Source: Telopea speciosissima (Eukaryota > Streptophyta > Magnoliopsida > Proteales > Proteaceae). From it: a DNA stretch of 64,000 bases. Numbering within the stretch: the stretch's first letter is position 1; each line of letters opens with the position of its first letter. Of this stretch, positions 46,204-56,445 are shown in pieces. The notes under the pieces were generated by a model. The model worked only from the letters and a program-made list of their open reading frames with translations, was not told the DNA's origin and did no database searches. Position numbers and translations under genes: made by a program. The DNA is taken from NCBI RefSeq assembly GCF_018873765.1, contig NC_057916.1:25529001-25593000 (forward strand), read 5' to 3'.

Positions 46204-47174
46204 CGGAATAATAAAATAGTCTTTAAAATGAAAAGACAGATCATATAATATTGTGACCCCATTCTCTAGTTATTGGCTGATGGATCACAAATTCTTTTGA
46301 GTTTTGCTTTTCTCTAATCACAAGGGAAATAAAGAAAAGGAAAAGTGAAATCAAATCAATTCTAAAATCAATTTTTTTTTAATCTTTACTTAACATGATT
46401 GTATAATTAATTTCAAAATTTCAAAATATTCTTTTTTACTTAAATTTTACTTTATGTAAAAGAGGTAAAAGTTTTAAGTAGGTTAGACAAACATCTTTAT
46501 AATCACATTTAAAAAAATAAAAAATAAAAATGACACTTCCCTTCTCTTCACTTAACTTATAATCACTTTGCACATATAGTGGGCAAATGGGCCACCGATC
46601 TATTGTATTGGTGTGTTTTTTTTTTTTTCTTCTTCCCCCTAAATTTTCAGCTGCTTAGTTATTGCAATATGATTTTTTTTTCAATGTATTTTTAAGGTTT
46701 TATTTTGATAATTGACCAACTCTGTCCAGACTAAAACTTGACATGTGTGTAAGAGATCTGGAGGTCTAACTGTCTTCAGCCCCATTTAACTTGTCATATT
46801 GCAGATATTTATGCAATCTATTGGTTCCTTTTTCTTGTTGTTTGTTTGGGGGTGGGGGTGGGGGTGGGGGGGGGGGGGGGGAGGGAGATGTTGAAATAAA
46901 ATTCCTCCCTGTTTTCAATTTATTTGTTATTATGGAATCAAGGTTAGTTTCTAAGGTATAATTGGTTGAAAACAGTGCTAGTCTCCTTGAATCTTTTTGT
47001 TACATTACCATATATCCCTCAACCCACTTCAAGATCTAGGTTTTTAGTGGAACATTTCAGCATAATCAAAACCTATTTTAATTTGCTTAAATTAATTCAC
47101 TTTCAATTTGCTTAAATGGAGCATATTTTTCAGAAATTGTTTCAAAAACAAAAGAAAATTGAATGGAAATGTTG
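46204..47174. other. AT-rich spacer, no gene seen
   Basis: It contains a poly-T at 46616-46628 and a GGGGGTGGGGGTGGGGG run at 46850-46883, a possible G-quadruplex former. Nothing else is recognised. Confidence 0.5.
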
Positions 47175-47700
47175 TATACAACAACAACATGAAGCTTAGT
47201 CTTATCCCAACTAAATGGGGTCAGCTACATAGATTTTTATCCTTCAATCAGTCAATTTGGATCCTCTACTGCCAAGTTGCTCAGTAGGACCGTGCTGCCC
47301 AGACACGGTGTTGTGCGCAATGTTTGCCTTACCCCTGCCCAAACGCCTTGTCCGAGTAGGGGTAAGGCGGTCATTGCGTGCAACACCGTGTTTGGGCAGC
47401 ACGGGGTCCTACTGGACAGCTCGACAGTAGAGGATCTGGATCCTCAATCAGCTCTATTAGAGGTCATATTTTATACAACGCCTAAGCTATGCATTTCTTC
47501 CGTGACCATTTCTTTTAAGATCATTTCAGCTCTGCCCTTTGGCTCTTAATTTTAGTTCCTTCAATGTAAATCAAATTACTCCTTCGTATTAGAGCATCGA
47601 ATTGAAAAACCTCCATTGAACATGATCATATCGCATCAAACAAATTTCTCGTAATATAATATATTGAGTATTAGCGCTTGTGTTTAAACCCATAAAATGG
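47175..47700 (-). mobile_element. RTE LINE 3' end, interrupted by a MITE
   Basis: The plus strand begins ATACAACAACAACATGAAGC, then CTTATCCCAACTAAATGGGG, the reversed RTE 3' tail. After the insertion at 47252-47443, RTE C-terminal-like sequence resumes (CCTAAGCTATGCATTTCTTC, TTTAGTTCCTTCAATGTAAA, CATCGAATTGAAAAACCTCC). The reading frame is closed by many stops, and the fragment is 5'-truncated. Confidence 0.7.
47252..47443. mobile_element. Foldback MITE, GGATCCTCTACTG family, nested in RTE LINE
   Basis: The 192-bp element is flanked by perfect 8-bp duplications TCAATCAG (47244-47251, 47444-47451). Its two halves are largely inverted copies: GGATCCTCTACTGCC...TAGGACCGTGCTGCCCAGAC against GTTTGGGCAGCACGGGGTCC...AGTAGAGGATC. 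It folds into a long hairpin around GGGGTAAGGC. Related pieces lie at 25868-26020, 54665-54715 and 55860-55900. Confidence 0.85.
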
Positions 47701-47980
47701 TCGGTGCAAGTTCTCTTTCAACTGCATTACACATTTACACTACAAAACAAAACAAAACAAAAAAAAAAATCCTTTCCTGGTAAACTCTTGCGTTCCTGCA
47801 TATGTTTAAACCCATAGAATAGTCAGTGCAAGACCTCTCGCTCTCCTCTGCATTACATATTTACACTACAAAATAAGAAAAGAAATTCTTTTCCTGGTAA
47901 ACTCTTGTGCTCCTGTTGCTTTCTTTCTAATTCTCGTCGACATCTTTTCCACATAAACGCGGGTTTCTTATGAGGATCTT

Positions 47981-48144
47981 TATCACCTCCAGTTTGCTGA
48001 CCGGCCCAGTTCCCCAGTTCCTCTAACAAAGAGGGGCTGAAATGACCTTTCTACCCATGCCCAAACACCCTACCCAGATGGGATCCACCATCCCCCTATT
48101 AGAGGAACTGGGGAACTGGGCCGGTCAGCAAACTGGAGGTGATA
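47981..48144. mobile_element. Foldback MITE with perfect 45-bp inverted repeats
   Basis: The arms 47981-48025 and 48100-48144 are exact reverse complements over 45 bases (start TATCACCTCCAGTTTGCTGA). They enclose a 74-base loop. No clear target duplication beyond the TA/AT context could be fixed. A diverged relative is at 50937-51071. Perfect arms imply recent origin or gene conversion. Confidence 0.85.
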
Positions 48145-48885
48145 ATTTTCCTTTTTATGATGCTTTTATGGCTTTATATGTTTCTTCGATAAGTCGCATC
48201 ATGGACCCAGCAATACTTCTGTGTGGCAACTAAAATGGGCCATCCCGAACCCCCCCAGCACTCAGCAGTGATCATTGCGTCGCTGTCTACTTGTTAATTG
48301 TCATAAATACTCTCAGATGCTGTTATTAACTTTGTGACTGGCCCTCTCTTCATATTCTCTTCTTTGTTGTTCACCCTTTACTTCTTTTTTTTTTTTTGGT
48401 AAGGTTCACCCTTTACTTCACAATCCTAATACATATAAAGTGGTCTTCAAAATAAAAAACGAGAAAAGGTTGTCTCTCTTTTCTTTTTTTTATTATTTTT
48501 TTTTTTATGATTTATCTAGGAGAGATGAAAAGGTTGACAAGTTTGTTACTAGCTCTGCTTGGAATTACTCCTTGATTAATGAAGTGTTTCCTTTACATTT
48601 GTCTTCTCATATTTATAGGATTAATTTGACTTCGACAGATGATAATTGGTGGTATACTTTGGCAAAAAATGGGAAATTTTGTACTAACTAGCTGCAAAAT
48701 CTTAAATTCTCTTGATTCTAATCATAAGTTTTTTTGATCCTCTTGGTGGAATTTTTTTTGGAAATTAAAGATTCATCTCAAATTAAAATTTTTTTTTCTG
48801 ACAAATGTAAAATGTAGGTCTTCCAATTAAGGCGCTCATTTCCAAATGGCTTTAGATCGATTCTACTTGTGCTTTTTGTGGAAGT
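48145..48885. other. AT-rich spacer with a possible LINE scrap
   Basis: 48520-48700 (plus) reads RRDEKVDKFVTSSAWNYSL and later STDDNWWYTLAKNGKF, reminiscent of the D-x-W...G-x-F spacing upstream of the zinc-binding domain of plant LINE ORF2 proteins (compare SNDQWYCLHSNSRNF near 63045). It is short and isolated. Confidence 0.4.
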
Positions 48886-49026
48886 TGTCCGGGAGTGTGG
48901 CCTATGCCAGCACTCCCATGAGTCTATCTCTCTCCTCCCCATATGAAAAGATACCTCTGCCCCCTTGTTTTGAAGAGGATAGAGATAGACATATGAGACT
49001 GCTAGTATAGGCCACACTCCCGGACA
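48886..49026. mobile_element. Foldback MITE, TGTCCGGGAGTGTGG family
   Basis: The 141-bp element has ends TGTCCGGGAGTGTGGCCTAT inverted against the same word at the right end, with arms running about 30-50 bases. A larger, interrupted relative is at 54540-54812. Confidence 0.75.
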
Positions 49027-49050
49027 GAGAATTACTTCCCAACCTTATAT

Positions 49051-49633
49051 TAGGGGTGAAATAGGGTCGGGTTGGGCTGGTTTTTTTTTTTAAAACCCTC
49101 CCCCAACCCTGAGTCCTCTTAACTCAACTCAAGCCCAACTCGGCCCTAGGTCGGGTTGAGATATTTCAACCTAGGCCCAACCTTGCTGGGCTCAGCAAGC
49201 CCAGCTTGGGCCTGATTGACCCTGATCGGGTTGGGTTGGCCCTCTCTCATGTGATTGGCTATTAGTTTGTTTCATACTCAATTGACTATTAGACTTTTCT
49301 TTAGGTTAAAAAACTTGACCCAATCTTAAAATTGTAAATACTTTTGTTCAATAGATAATAAGCCTTTTTTTTTGGGGGGGGGGGGGGGGAATAAACCAAT
49401 ATATAAATTGTAAAATGTAATCAATAAATTGTAAAGAATAATCTAACACAGGGCTAGGCCGGGCTGGGCTTAACCCGAGGTCTCAACCTTGACCTAGCCC
49501 AACCCTAACCCCGGGCCTGAAATTTCAACCCTAACCCACCATTAGGGTTGAAAAGTCCAAGCCCAAACCTTGTTCGGGCTCAGGTCGGGGTCGGGGTCGG
49601 GCTCGGGCCGACATGGCCAAACTTGCACCCCTA
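49051..49633. mobile_element. hAT-type MITE, GGGCC-rich family, copy 2
   Basis: The 583-bp element is flanked by perfect 8-bp duplications CCTTATAT (49043-49050, 49634-49641). Its ends are TAGGGGTGAAATAGGG and, inverted, TAGGGGTGCAAGTTTGGCC. It is the reverse-orientation relative of 26586-27125: both share the subterminal GGGTTGGGC words and the central TTTCATACTCAATTGA/AAAATTGTAAA stretch. The AT-rich centre contains a G-run at 49374-49389. Confidence 0.87.
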
Positions 49634-49641
49634 CCTTATAT

Positions 49642-50936
49642 ATATGTTTAGGGCAAGGGTTCTTTTAATGCCCATGTACTAATTGGGGCGAATGGGAGTG
49701 TTGGGTACTAATCGTATAATAAGGGGTTTTATGGAGGAGAGAGTGTGAATGTGGGGTCCACTTTTTGTGAGAGGGCATGATAAGGAATTTGCAAGACAAC
49801 ATTCTGTGGAACCTTTTCCCATATATTCATTAAGCCCTAAAGTAAGCTATCAATCCCTCTTGACTCTAATTCTAAAAGAATTCTTCGGAGTTGCAACTTG
49901 CAAGTTGCAACGGAAATATGAGAAGGGAAGTTGTTTTTTTGGGGTTAATAGAGAAAGGAAGTTAAATCAAATTAATATTATGTAATCATTACCTAACTTG
50001 ATTGTGTACCTTATTTTAAAACATTTCAAATTTGTTATTAAATTGTAGAAAATTTTTATTTTATTTTACAATGAAATCCTTTGATATGAAAAGAAAAATA
50101 AAGATTACATTTAAAAAGTATAATTATATAATGAGGGAAAAGAATGTAACAACTGCGTACTTCTATGTCTATCTCTCTCTTTTCTCTTATAAAATGAACA
50201 TATCTGTCCCCTTATTTTAGGAGGAGAAATAAACACAAAGAGACGCTAAAGTACGCTAAGCAGCATGACAAGGAATTCAATCCTTTACCAAACCCTATTA
50301 GGCTAATAGTCGTTACCTATCTCCTAACCATGCAAACGTTAACTTTGAATGCTTAGATTCATGAGGTCTAATCCTCTCGTGTCTCCTGAGTTTCTTCCCT
50401 CGCATTATAACCGCGTGAGAAAACTACTAATCTTTAAACCAAACCAAAGAGAAAAACATAAAGCATCAACAACGAAACAAGGAGGATCACCACTATTGTT
50501 TTCACTTCTACCTGCAATAGAAGTAATGGGTGAAGACAAAGTCGGGGTCTCTTTTAATTTGGCCTGGTTTGCGACTTAGTCATTTTCCAGATCTGAGCAG
50601 TCAACAAAATTTGAAAAATATTGTTTTGAAAGCCAAAAAAAAAAAAAAAACCCTTTTCAGGCACGTGATTGAACATGAAGGTTATTCTTATGTGATTCAG
50701 ATGAGTCCATACTCTTTTAACAAGTACTTTGCCGGTTTGACTAGGGAAATGTAGTTAATTACAATAATCTTGATCTTGGATGTCCTAAGAAAACAACGAA
50801 AGAACCCTAGATTCTAAGATATATCTTAATAGGCATCTTGCTTCTTCGTGGGACTTATTCTCCTCCCTCCTTAATTCTTGATATATCTATTTTTGTACTC
50901 CTTACTTCAATTTTGATTATTATTTCATCGAATAAT
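49642..50936. other. AT-rich spacer, no gene seen
   Basis: It holds only short chance ORFs. There is a poly-A at 50635-50650. Confidence 0.5.
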
Positions 50937-51071
50937 TATCACCTCCAATTTGCGGGCACCTCCAATTCCTTCAATTCCTCTAATAGGGGGAAGTGGACCT
51001 CACCTTAGGCAGTGTTTCGGACAGGGGGTAGGGTGGTCATTTTCACCCCATGTGAGGAATTGGAGGGGATA
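50937..51071. mobile_element. Foldback MITE, TATCACCTCC family, diverged copy
   Basis: The 135-bp element has ends TATCACCTCCAATTTGC and, inverted, TATCCCCTCCAATTCC. The interior GGGTAGGGTGGTCATTTT matches a word shared by several MITEs of the window. It is a relative of 47981-48144. Confidence 0.6.
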
Positions 51072-53154
51072 ACGATTCTATTTCATTACTTGGCTTTTGA
51101 TGTATCATCTTTTTATATATGTTTAGTTCATATTTCTAAGAGTGTTTGTAAAAACGGTATAGAGAAATGGAAAATGAGTACCAAGCCCTTTAATGGGGTC
51201 AAGTCAAGTCACTCCCATGTGAAAATAAAACCTATAATATAATGCCAACCTTCCATTAAGGTAGGTCAATCAATGAGATCTCTCCCAAATTACAATCCAA
51301 TCAATAGAATCTTTCTTAAATTAAATCCAATCAATAGGATCTCTCCAAGTTACAACTTTATTGAAATAGAATGAATATATCTCAATAAATCCAAATCTGG
51401 TATGGTGATAAAGCAAGAAATCAAATCCCTCGAGTCCATTAATGAAAACGGTCTAATGGGACAACTAATTAGGAATAAAAAATTTCTACAATCTCCCGCT
51501 TGTACCATATGACCGATTCACAATGACTCAAACAATTTTATTTGTCAAACATTTACAAAATATTTATTTATTAAAACAACAACACTTGGATTCCAACAAA
51601 GCTGATAAACAACTCAAAGTGGCCATTAGACCGTTTCCACTATTCTCGTCCCTCCCTAATTTTTTATACATCCATTTTTCTATAGTTGTTTTCTCCCTAT
51701 TCCAATTTTGATTATTGTTTCATCCCCTCCTTGGCTTTTGATGTATCATCTTTTTATATATATTTAGTTTCTATTGCTTGGGATCCCATCCTTAGTTAGT
51801 CAATTTGGCTTTGTTTGCATTCTGTTCTTTTCTTTAATATTTTTCATTTATTTAAAATAATAAAAAAAATCCTAGATTATACCATGACGACTATTAAGCA
51901 CATGCATATGACAACTAAGCATGTTTTTTTATTTATTAGTTTCATAATTCAGAAAATTATTAATTTCCTTCCGTTTTTAGATTGTAGATATTGAAAAACC
52001 CTCACTTTATATATTTAACGGAGATGTTCTCTATGCAAGCATCATAAAAGAGTACATTGAAAAATGACGGAATGGTTTTGTGCATAGAAAGTAGCAAAGT
52101 CATTTCATATGTGAGAGAGAGAGAAAGAGGATGCTAGCATACTTTCCCCTGGTGGCCAAGAGAACATTTTCCCTACTTTTAAAAACAAATATTTTTTGGC
52201 ATTATATGCATATTAATTATTTTCATGATATTAGATATTTCTATTTACAAGAATATTGCATTAAATGGGACAAATGTTTGGTAAATTTGTATACAACATG
52301 GGTTAGTCAACATTGGTAGAAACCCATGAAATGGTTTCTAAGAGTGTTGATTAAAAAGGTATATAGAAATGGAAAATGAGCACCGAGCCCTATAATGGGG
52401 TCAAGTCATTCCCATGTGAAAATAGAACCTATAAGACCGAGAATTACAAAATACAAAATTGACATATATTCTCCGTGTAATCAGGCATGGTTACAGTTAC
52501 ACAAAGTTTATGACCATTTGACGCGGATCAAATAAGATAAAAGGTAATAATTTGATCATGCAAATTATTTTGATAGTTTCAATATGGTTTTGTTCTCCAT
52601 AATACTAACAGAGGTGAAAGGTTAAATAGGGTTTTTTCACTTTAAAAAGTTTTCTTGCCTTTCTCCATCCCTTACCGATTTCATGGCATATTGACAATAT
52701 ATATACATTACTATTGGTTTATAAATTATTGATCTATAGATAAATAGGAAGAAGAATCATAACAATTCCAAGAAAAATCTTGACTTTGGAAATGTACTGA
52801 TTTTTTCTTTTCTTTCCAAGCGTAGAATTATGCATCACCTTATCACTTATTAGAAAACCTTGACTCTTTGCATGGGAAAGGAAGAACTCAAAAAGTGATA
52901 ATCGAAGTTGGTACTACAGATTTTTTTTTTATTTAATTTTTTAGTGAAAAGTTAGTACTATAGGTCACTTCACAACTAAATGGGAACTCTCTCTCTCTTT
53001 TCCCCTAAAGCGTGACCTTTCTTTTTTAATTTTTTGGACCAAACGTGAAATTTCTCCTCAGTTTCCATGACCATGGAGTACTATAACGTGTTCTAAGCTA
53101 ATGGGTTTGCAGCTCCGTGCTTGAATTCCTCAAATAGTCTTTCAGGATTCAGGA

Positions 53155-53209
<55 letters not shown>

Positions 53210-53719
53210 AACATTTTTCTTTTGATAAGAGAGGAAAGAAACATTAAACGTAAACATTTGGTTATAAACAAAAAATTAACGATAATGACGATGACAAAAT
53301 CTCATTTAGTTTTAGAAAATCCACAACGAAATGTACGTGGTCGCTCCTGAGTATACTTCCTTGAAATGAGAAGCCTAAAACCATATGCTGACTAAAAGGT
53401 AATCAAGACAAAAGCCTTGACGTAATTAACTTAAGGGAAAAGGTTTTGTAAAACGTTAGCTCAAAAATGAAATTGCATGTCTCTTTCGTATATCATTGTT
53501 CATGTAAGAGGGTGATATATCATAAAAACCCTTATTTCTTTTGTCACATTTCAAAAAAAGTTCATTTCTTTTCACAAAGGTTAAAATTGCACTTTGACAA
53601 TGTAGGAAACCCTCTCCCATAAATTAAGACTTGTTAACACCAATGGACCTTTACCAACCCGGCCATAATTTCATTCTGGCTAATTAAAACATGTGTTTGC
53701 CGAACATAAACTCGAGCGC
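51072..53719. other. AT-rich spacer with (AG)n
   Basis: 51120-51240 and 52335-52440 share a stretch (GAAATGGAAAATGAG, CCCATGTGAAAATA), a dispersed duplication. A pure (AG)24 microsatellite lies at 53157-53204. TCAATNGNATCTCTCC repeats occur near 51270-51350. No gene is recognised. Confidence 0.5.
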
Positions 53720-53861
53720 GGATCATGTCCTTGTACCAGTACCATCCAAGGCCCTCTAGGGCCACTCAAATGGAATCCATTATGGGACCTACAAAAGGAG
53801 TGGATTCCATTTGAGTGGCCCTAGAAGGCCTTGGATGGTTACTTGTACAAGGACATGATCC
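53720..53861. mobile_element. Foldback MITE, GGATCATGTCCTTGTAC family, compact copy
   Basis: The 142-bp near-perfect palindrome has arms of about 60 bases from GGATCATGTCCTTGTAC through CAAATGGAATCCA, with a loop of under 20 bases. It is the compact form of the element at 40468-40983. Confidence 0.8.
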
Positions 53862-54539
53862 GGTCTTCAAAAACCCTCCCACACCTAGATAGAGAGTTTG
53901 TTTTTTTTTTTTTTTTTTGGGGGAGGGGGAGGGGGAGGGGGGGGGGGGGGAAGATGAAACCAGAAATGACGCCTCCATTGATGTTCGCTTGTTCTCTCCC
54001 ATTGGATCCCAAGCGTGCTTAGGACCCTCGCTCCCCCAACAGAAAATGCTTTTCAAAAAAAAAAAAAAAAAAAAAAAGAAGTGTAAGGGAAAAACTTATC
54101 TGAATCGACTCTAGAGGGTACACACTCTCTCTCTCTCTCTCTCTTATATCCTTCCTTTTCTTTTCATGATATGATCTTTCTGCCCTTATGTGCATATTGT
54201 TTTGTAACTTCTTATTGGTGCACTTCCTTATGCTGTTTGCTTCGAGAATATATCCTCTGGATCTCCAAGAAAAGCATATGAAAAAAGATCATGTTTCCCT
54301 CGAACCATGGTGAAAAGAGAATTTTTTTGTTTACTCTTGACCCTCTTATTAGAATGGAGAAAGTTATTTTGGACCGTCAGCAATAAAGGTGGAACCATGG
54401 ACATTAATGATGAATCTAGAGTCTATCACTTTCACCATTGGTGAAGAGGTTTTCACGTTGCGTGAAAAACCCTTAATCCTAGGCCTATGAAAAATTTATT
54501 GTTGCTATTTGATTATCCAAACATTGGAAAGCAATTTTC
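53862..54539. other. Spacer with homopolymer tracts
   Basis: Poly-T then a GGGGGAGGGGGAGGGGGAGG-type G-rich run lies at 53900-53950. A poly-A is at 54055-54076. A (CT)n run is at 54126-54144. No gene. Confidence 0.5.
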
Positions 54540-54812
54540 TGTCCAAGAGTGTGGCTTACACCAATACTCCCATGAGTCTCTCTCCCTCTATCCTCAGAAC
54601 AAGGGGGCAGAACTGCAGAAGTGATTTTTCATATGGGAGAAGAGAGATAGACTAAGGCAATTTGGATCCTCTACTGCCGAGCTGCCCAACAGGACCGGTC
54701 CTGCTGAGAGGACTCTCTCAAAACAAGCGGACAGAACTGCATAAGTGTTTTTACATGAGGAAGAAGAGAGATAGACTTAGGTGAGTGCTAGTGTAGGCTA
54801 CACTCCTTGACA
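54540..54812. mobile_element. Foldback MITE, TGTCCGGGAGTGTGG family, interrupted copy
   Basis: The left end TGTCCAAGAGTGTGGCTTAC and the right end (inverted) TGTCAAGGAGTGTAGCC match the ends of 48886-49026. The middle carries a half-copy of the GGATCCTCTACTGCCGAGC family (54665-54715) and a partial duplication of the GGCAGAACTGCAGAAGTG/GACAGAACTGCATAAGTG segment. Confidence 0.65.
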
Positions 54813-54879
54813 AAGTTCTTTTTCCCCCGAACATTATAGTTAATTTTCATTTTTTTTAAAAAAAACAAAGATAGTGGGA

Positions 54880-55545
54880 TTGGATACTGTTAGATCACAT
54901 ACACCAAGATCCAACTAAACTAGGATTTGGATCATACCTGAACGTGTAAGGAAGCGCAACGGAAGAAGAATCAATAGCCAAGCTTATGGTTACGAGCACT
55001 CGAACAAAGCTCCACGATCTCTACAAGTTTTTCCTTAGAGAAATCCACACTACAAATCCCTGGGAAGCAGGGATGGAAACCCAAATGAAAAACACAGAAC
55101 TTAAAGAGAGGGAGAAAATAATTTCTTATGCACTGTCTAGGGTTTGGGGATATCTTAGATATATAAAGCCAAAACCCTGGACCACCCCTTTAAGATCCCC
55201 ACTGGGACTCTAACAGAGAGGGGGGAGAGGAGTTGGCCATTTAAGTGACTGGCTCCCTCTCCCCTATTCGGGTTCGGCCGGTCTACCTCTTGTGGAAGGT
55301 CTGGATCGGGCCCACGGCCCAATATTGATTTACAGATACCAAGACCTAGCTAGCCACAAGGTCCACAACAATGAATACAAGGTCCTCGTCGCTGGAACAA
55401 GCAGCACACACTTCAGGCTCTCTTCAATTCACAGCTTTGAACAACGTACCCATTGCTCAATCAATCACATATATGGCTCTAAAAGAACCTTAGCGGTAGT
55501 AATGTTTTGTAGCAGCATATATCTGTGCCCAAGATGAAAACCCAA
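54880..55545. other. Possible LTR-like or retroelement leader fragment
   Basis: The TGTTAGATCACATAC start, TATATAAAGCCAAAACCCTG and a GC-richer end (55200-55330) have the look of a non-coding retroelement terminal region, but no partner repeat, primer site or coding part was found. The 75-residue ORF here resembles nothing known to me. Confidence 0.25.
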
Positions 55546-55577
55546 TTTAGGGATTAGGGATTAGGGATTAGGGATTA
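55546..55577 (+). repeat. Short telomere-like repeat (TTAGGGA)4
   Basis: Four head-to-tail copies of the 7-mer TTAGGGA sit here, a permutation close to but not identical with the plant telomere unit TTTAGGG. Confidence 0.8.
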
Positions 55578-55659
55578 TGGACTAGGGACGAAGTACTATG
55601 GGAGGTGTTCGGCAGTTTCGGTGTTCACACGTAGCTTACGAGGAACTTGGGCTATGCCG

Positions 55660-55728
55660 TCTTACCACCGCTCTCTCTCTCTCTCCACCTTATATGTGTT
55701 CAGAGAGAAAGAGAGAGAGAGAGAGAGA
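55660..55728. repeat. (CT)n / (GA)n inverted microsatellite pair
   Basis: CTCTCTCTCTCTC (55671-55685) and a GAGAGAGAGA run (55700-55728) face each other and could form a hairpin. Confidence 0.7.
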
Positions 55729-55854
55729 AGGTAATTTATGCAATCTCGATGGTATTTTGTTTAATATGTATGATTGATCCAGTGATCCAGTCCACAGTTC
55801 ATCATATTAATTCGGGCATGGATAAGGCTGTCATTGTGCATCATATTGTGTCTT

Positions 55855-55905
55855 GACAGCACGGCCCTGCCGGGCAGCTCGACAGTAAAGGATCTGGATT
55901 CTCAT
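55855..55905. repeat. Right-end fragment of the GGATCCTCTACTG foldback family
   Basis: ACAGCACGGCCCTGCCGGGC followed by AGCTCGACAGTAAAGGATCT is the right half of the element typified at 47252-47443. The left half is not evident next to it. Confidence 0.55.
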
Positions 55906-56300
55906 ATATGTCTCTCAACGCATGAATATTGGAAATGAAAATGATGGGCACATATGTCTAACGCATGAATGGAATATGGTGGGTGAAGAGAAAGAAGGAA
56001 GATACACCAGCAGCAGCAGAGGGTGGGACTTGGGAGTTGGGAGATTGACTGATTCAACAAAGGAGGAGGGTTATTTTGGAGAATTCATGGTGTACAAAAC
56101 AAAGTAAGTAAATTATTGGTTTCGATTTTGAAGAAATTCTCATCGCACCGCGTGGAAGTTTCTACGCAAGCCCGTCGATGTCCTTCTTCACTCGGTTGTC
56201 TGCGTCTCTTCCTTCTTTTGCTTTGTAATTTCAATTTGCCCAAGTAACTCCCTTTCTATCTCCTCCTCACCTCCTTCGTTCGATCACTACTTCACATTCC

Positions 56301-56363
56301 TATTTAAATTTAAAACACCATGGCATCGATCCCATGATCGAACGAACAACTTCATTCATTGCT

Positions 56364-56436
<73 letters not shown>

Positions 56437-56445
56437 AAGGCGGCA
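56301..56445 (+). promoter_or_regulatory. Core promoter and (AG)n leader of the NAC gene
   Basis: A TATA-like TATTTAAAT at 56301-56309 lies about 140 bases before the start codon. The transcribed leader then holds (CA)4 and a pure (AG)29 tract (56375-56433) ending 12 bases before the ATG. GA-rich leaders are frequent in plant transcription factor genes and can bind BPC/GAGA factors; this link is inference. Confidence 0.5.

Noticed and set aside
56359-56445. Upstream in-frame ATG of the NAC gene
   Set aside because: It would translate the (AG)n repeat into Arg-Glu runs. The family-typical N-terminus begins at 56446.
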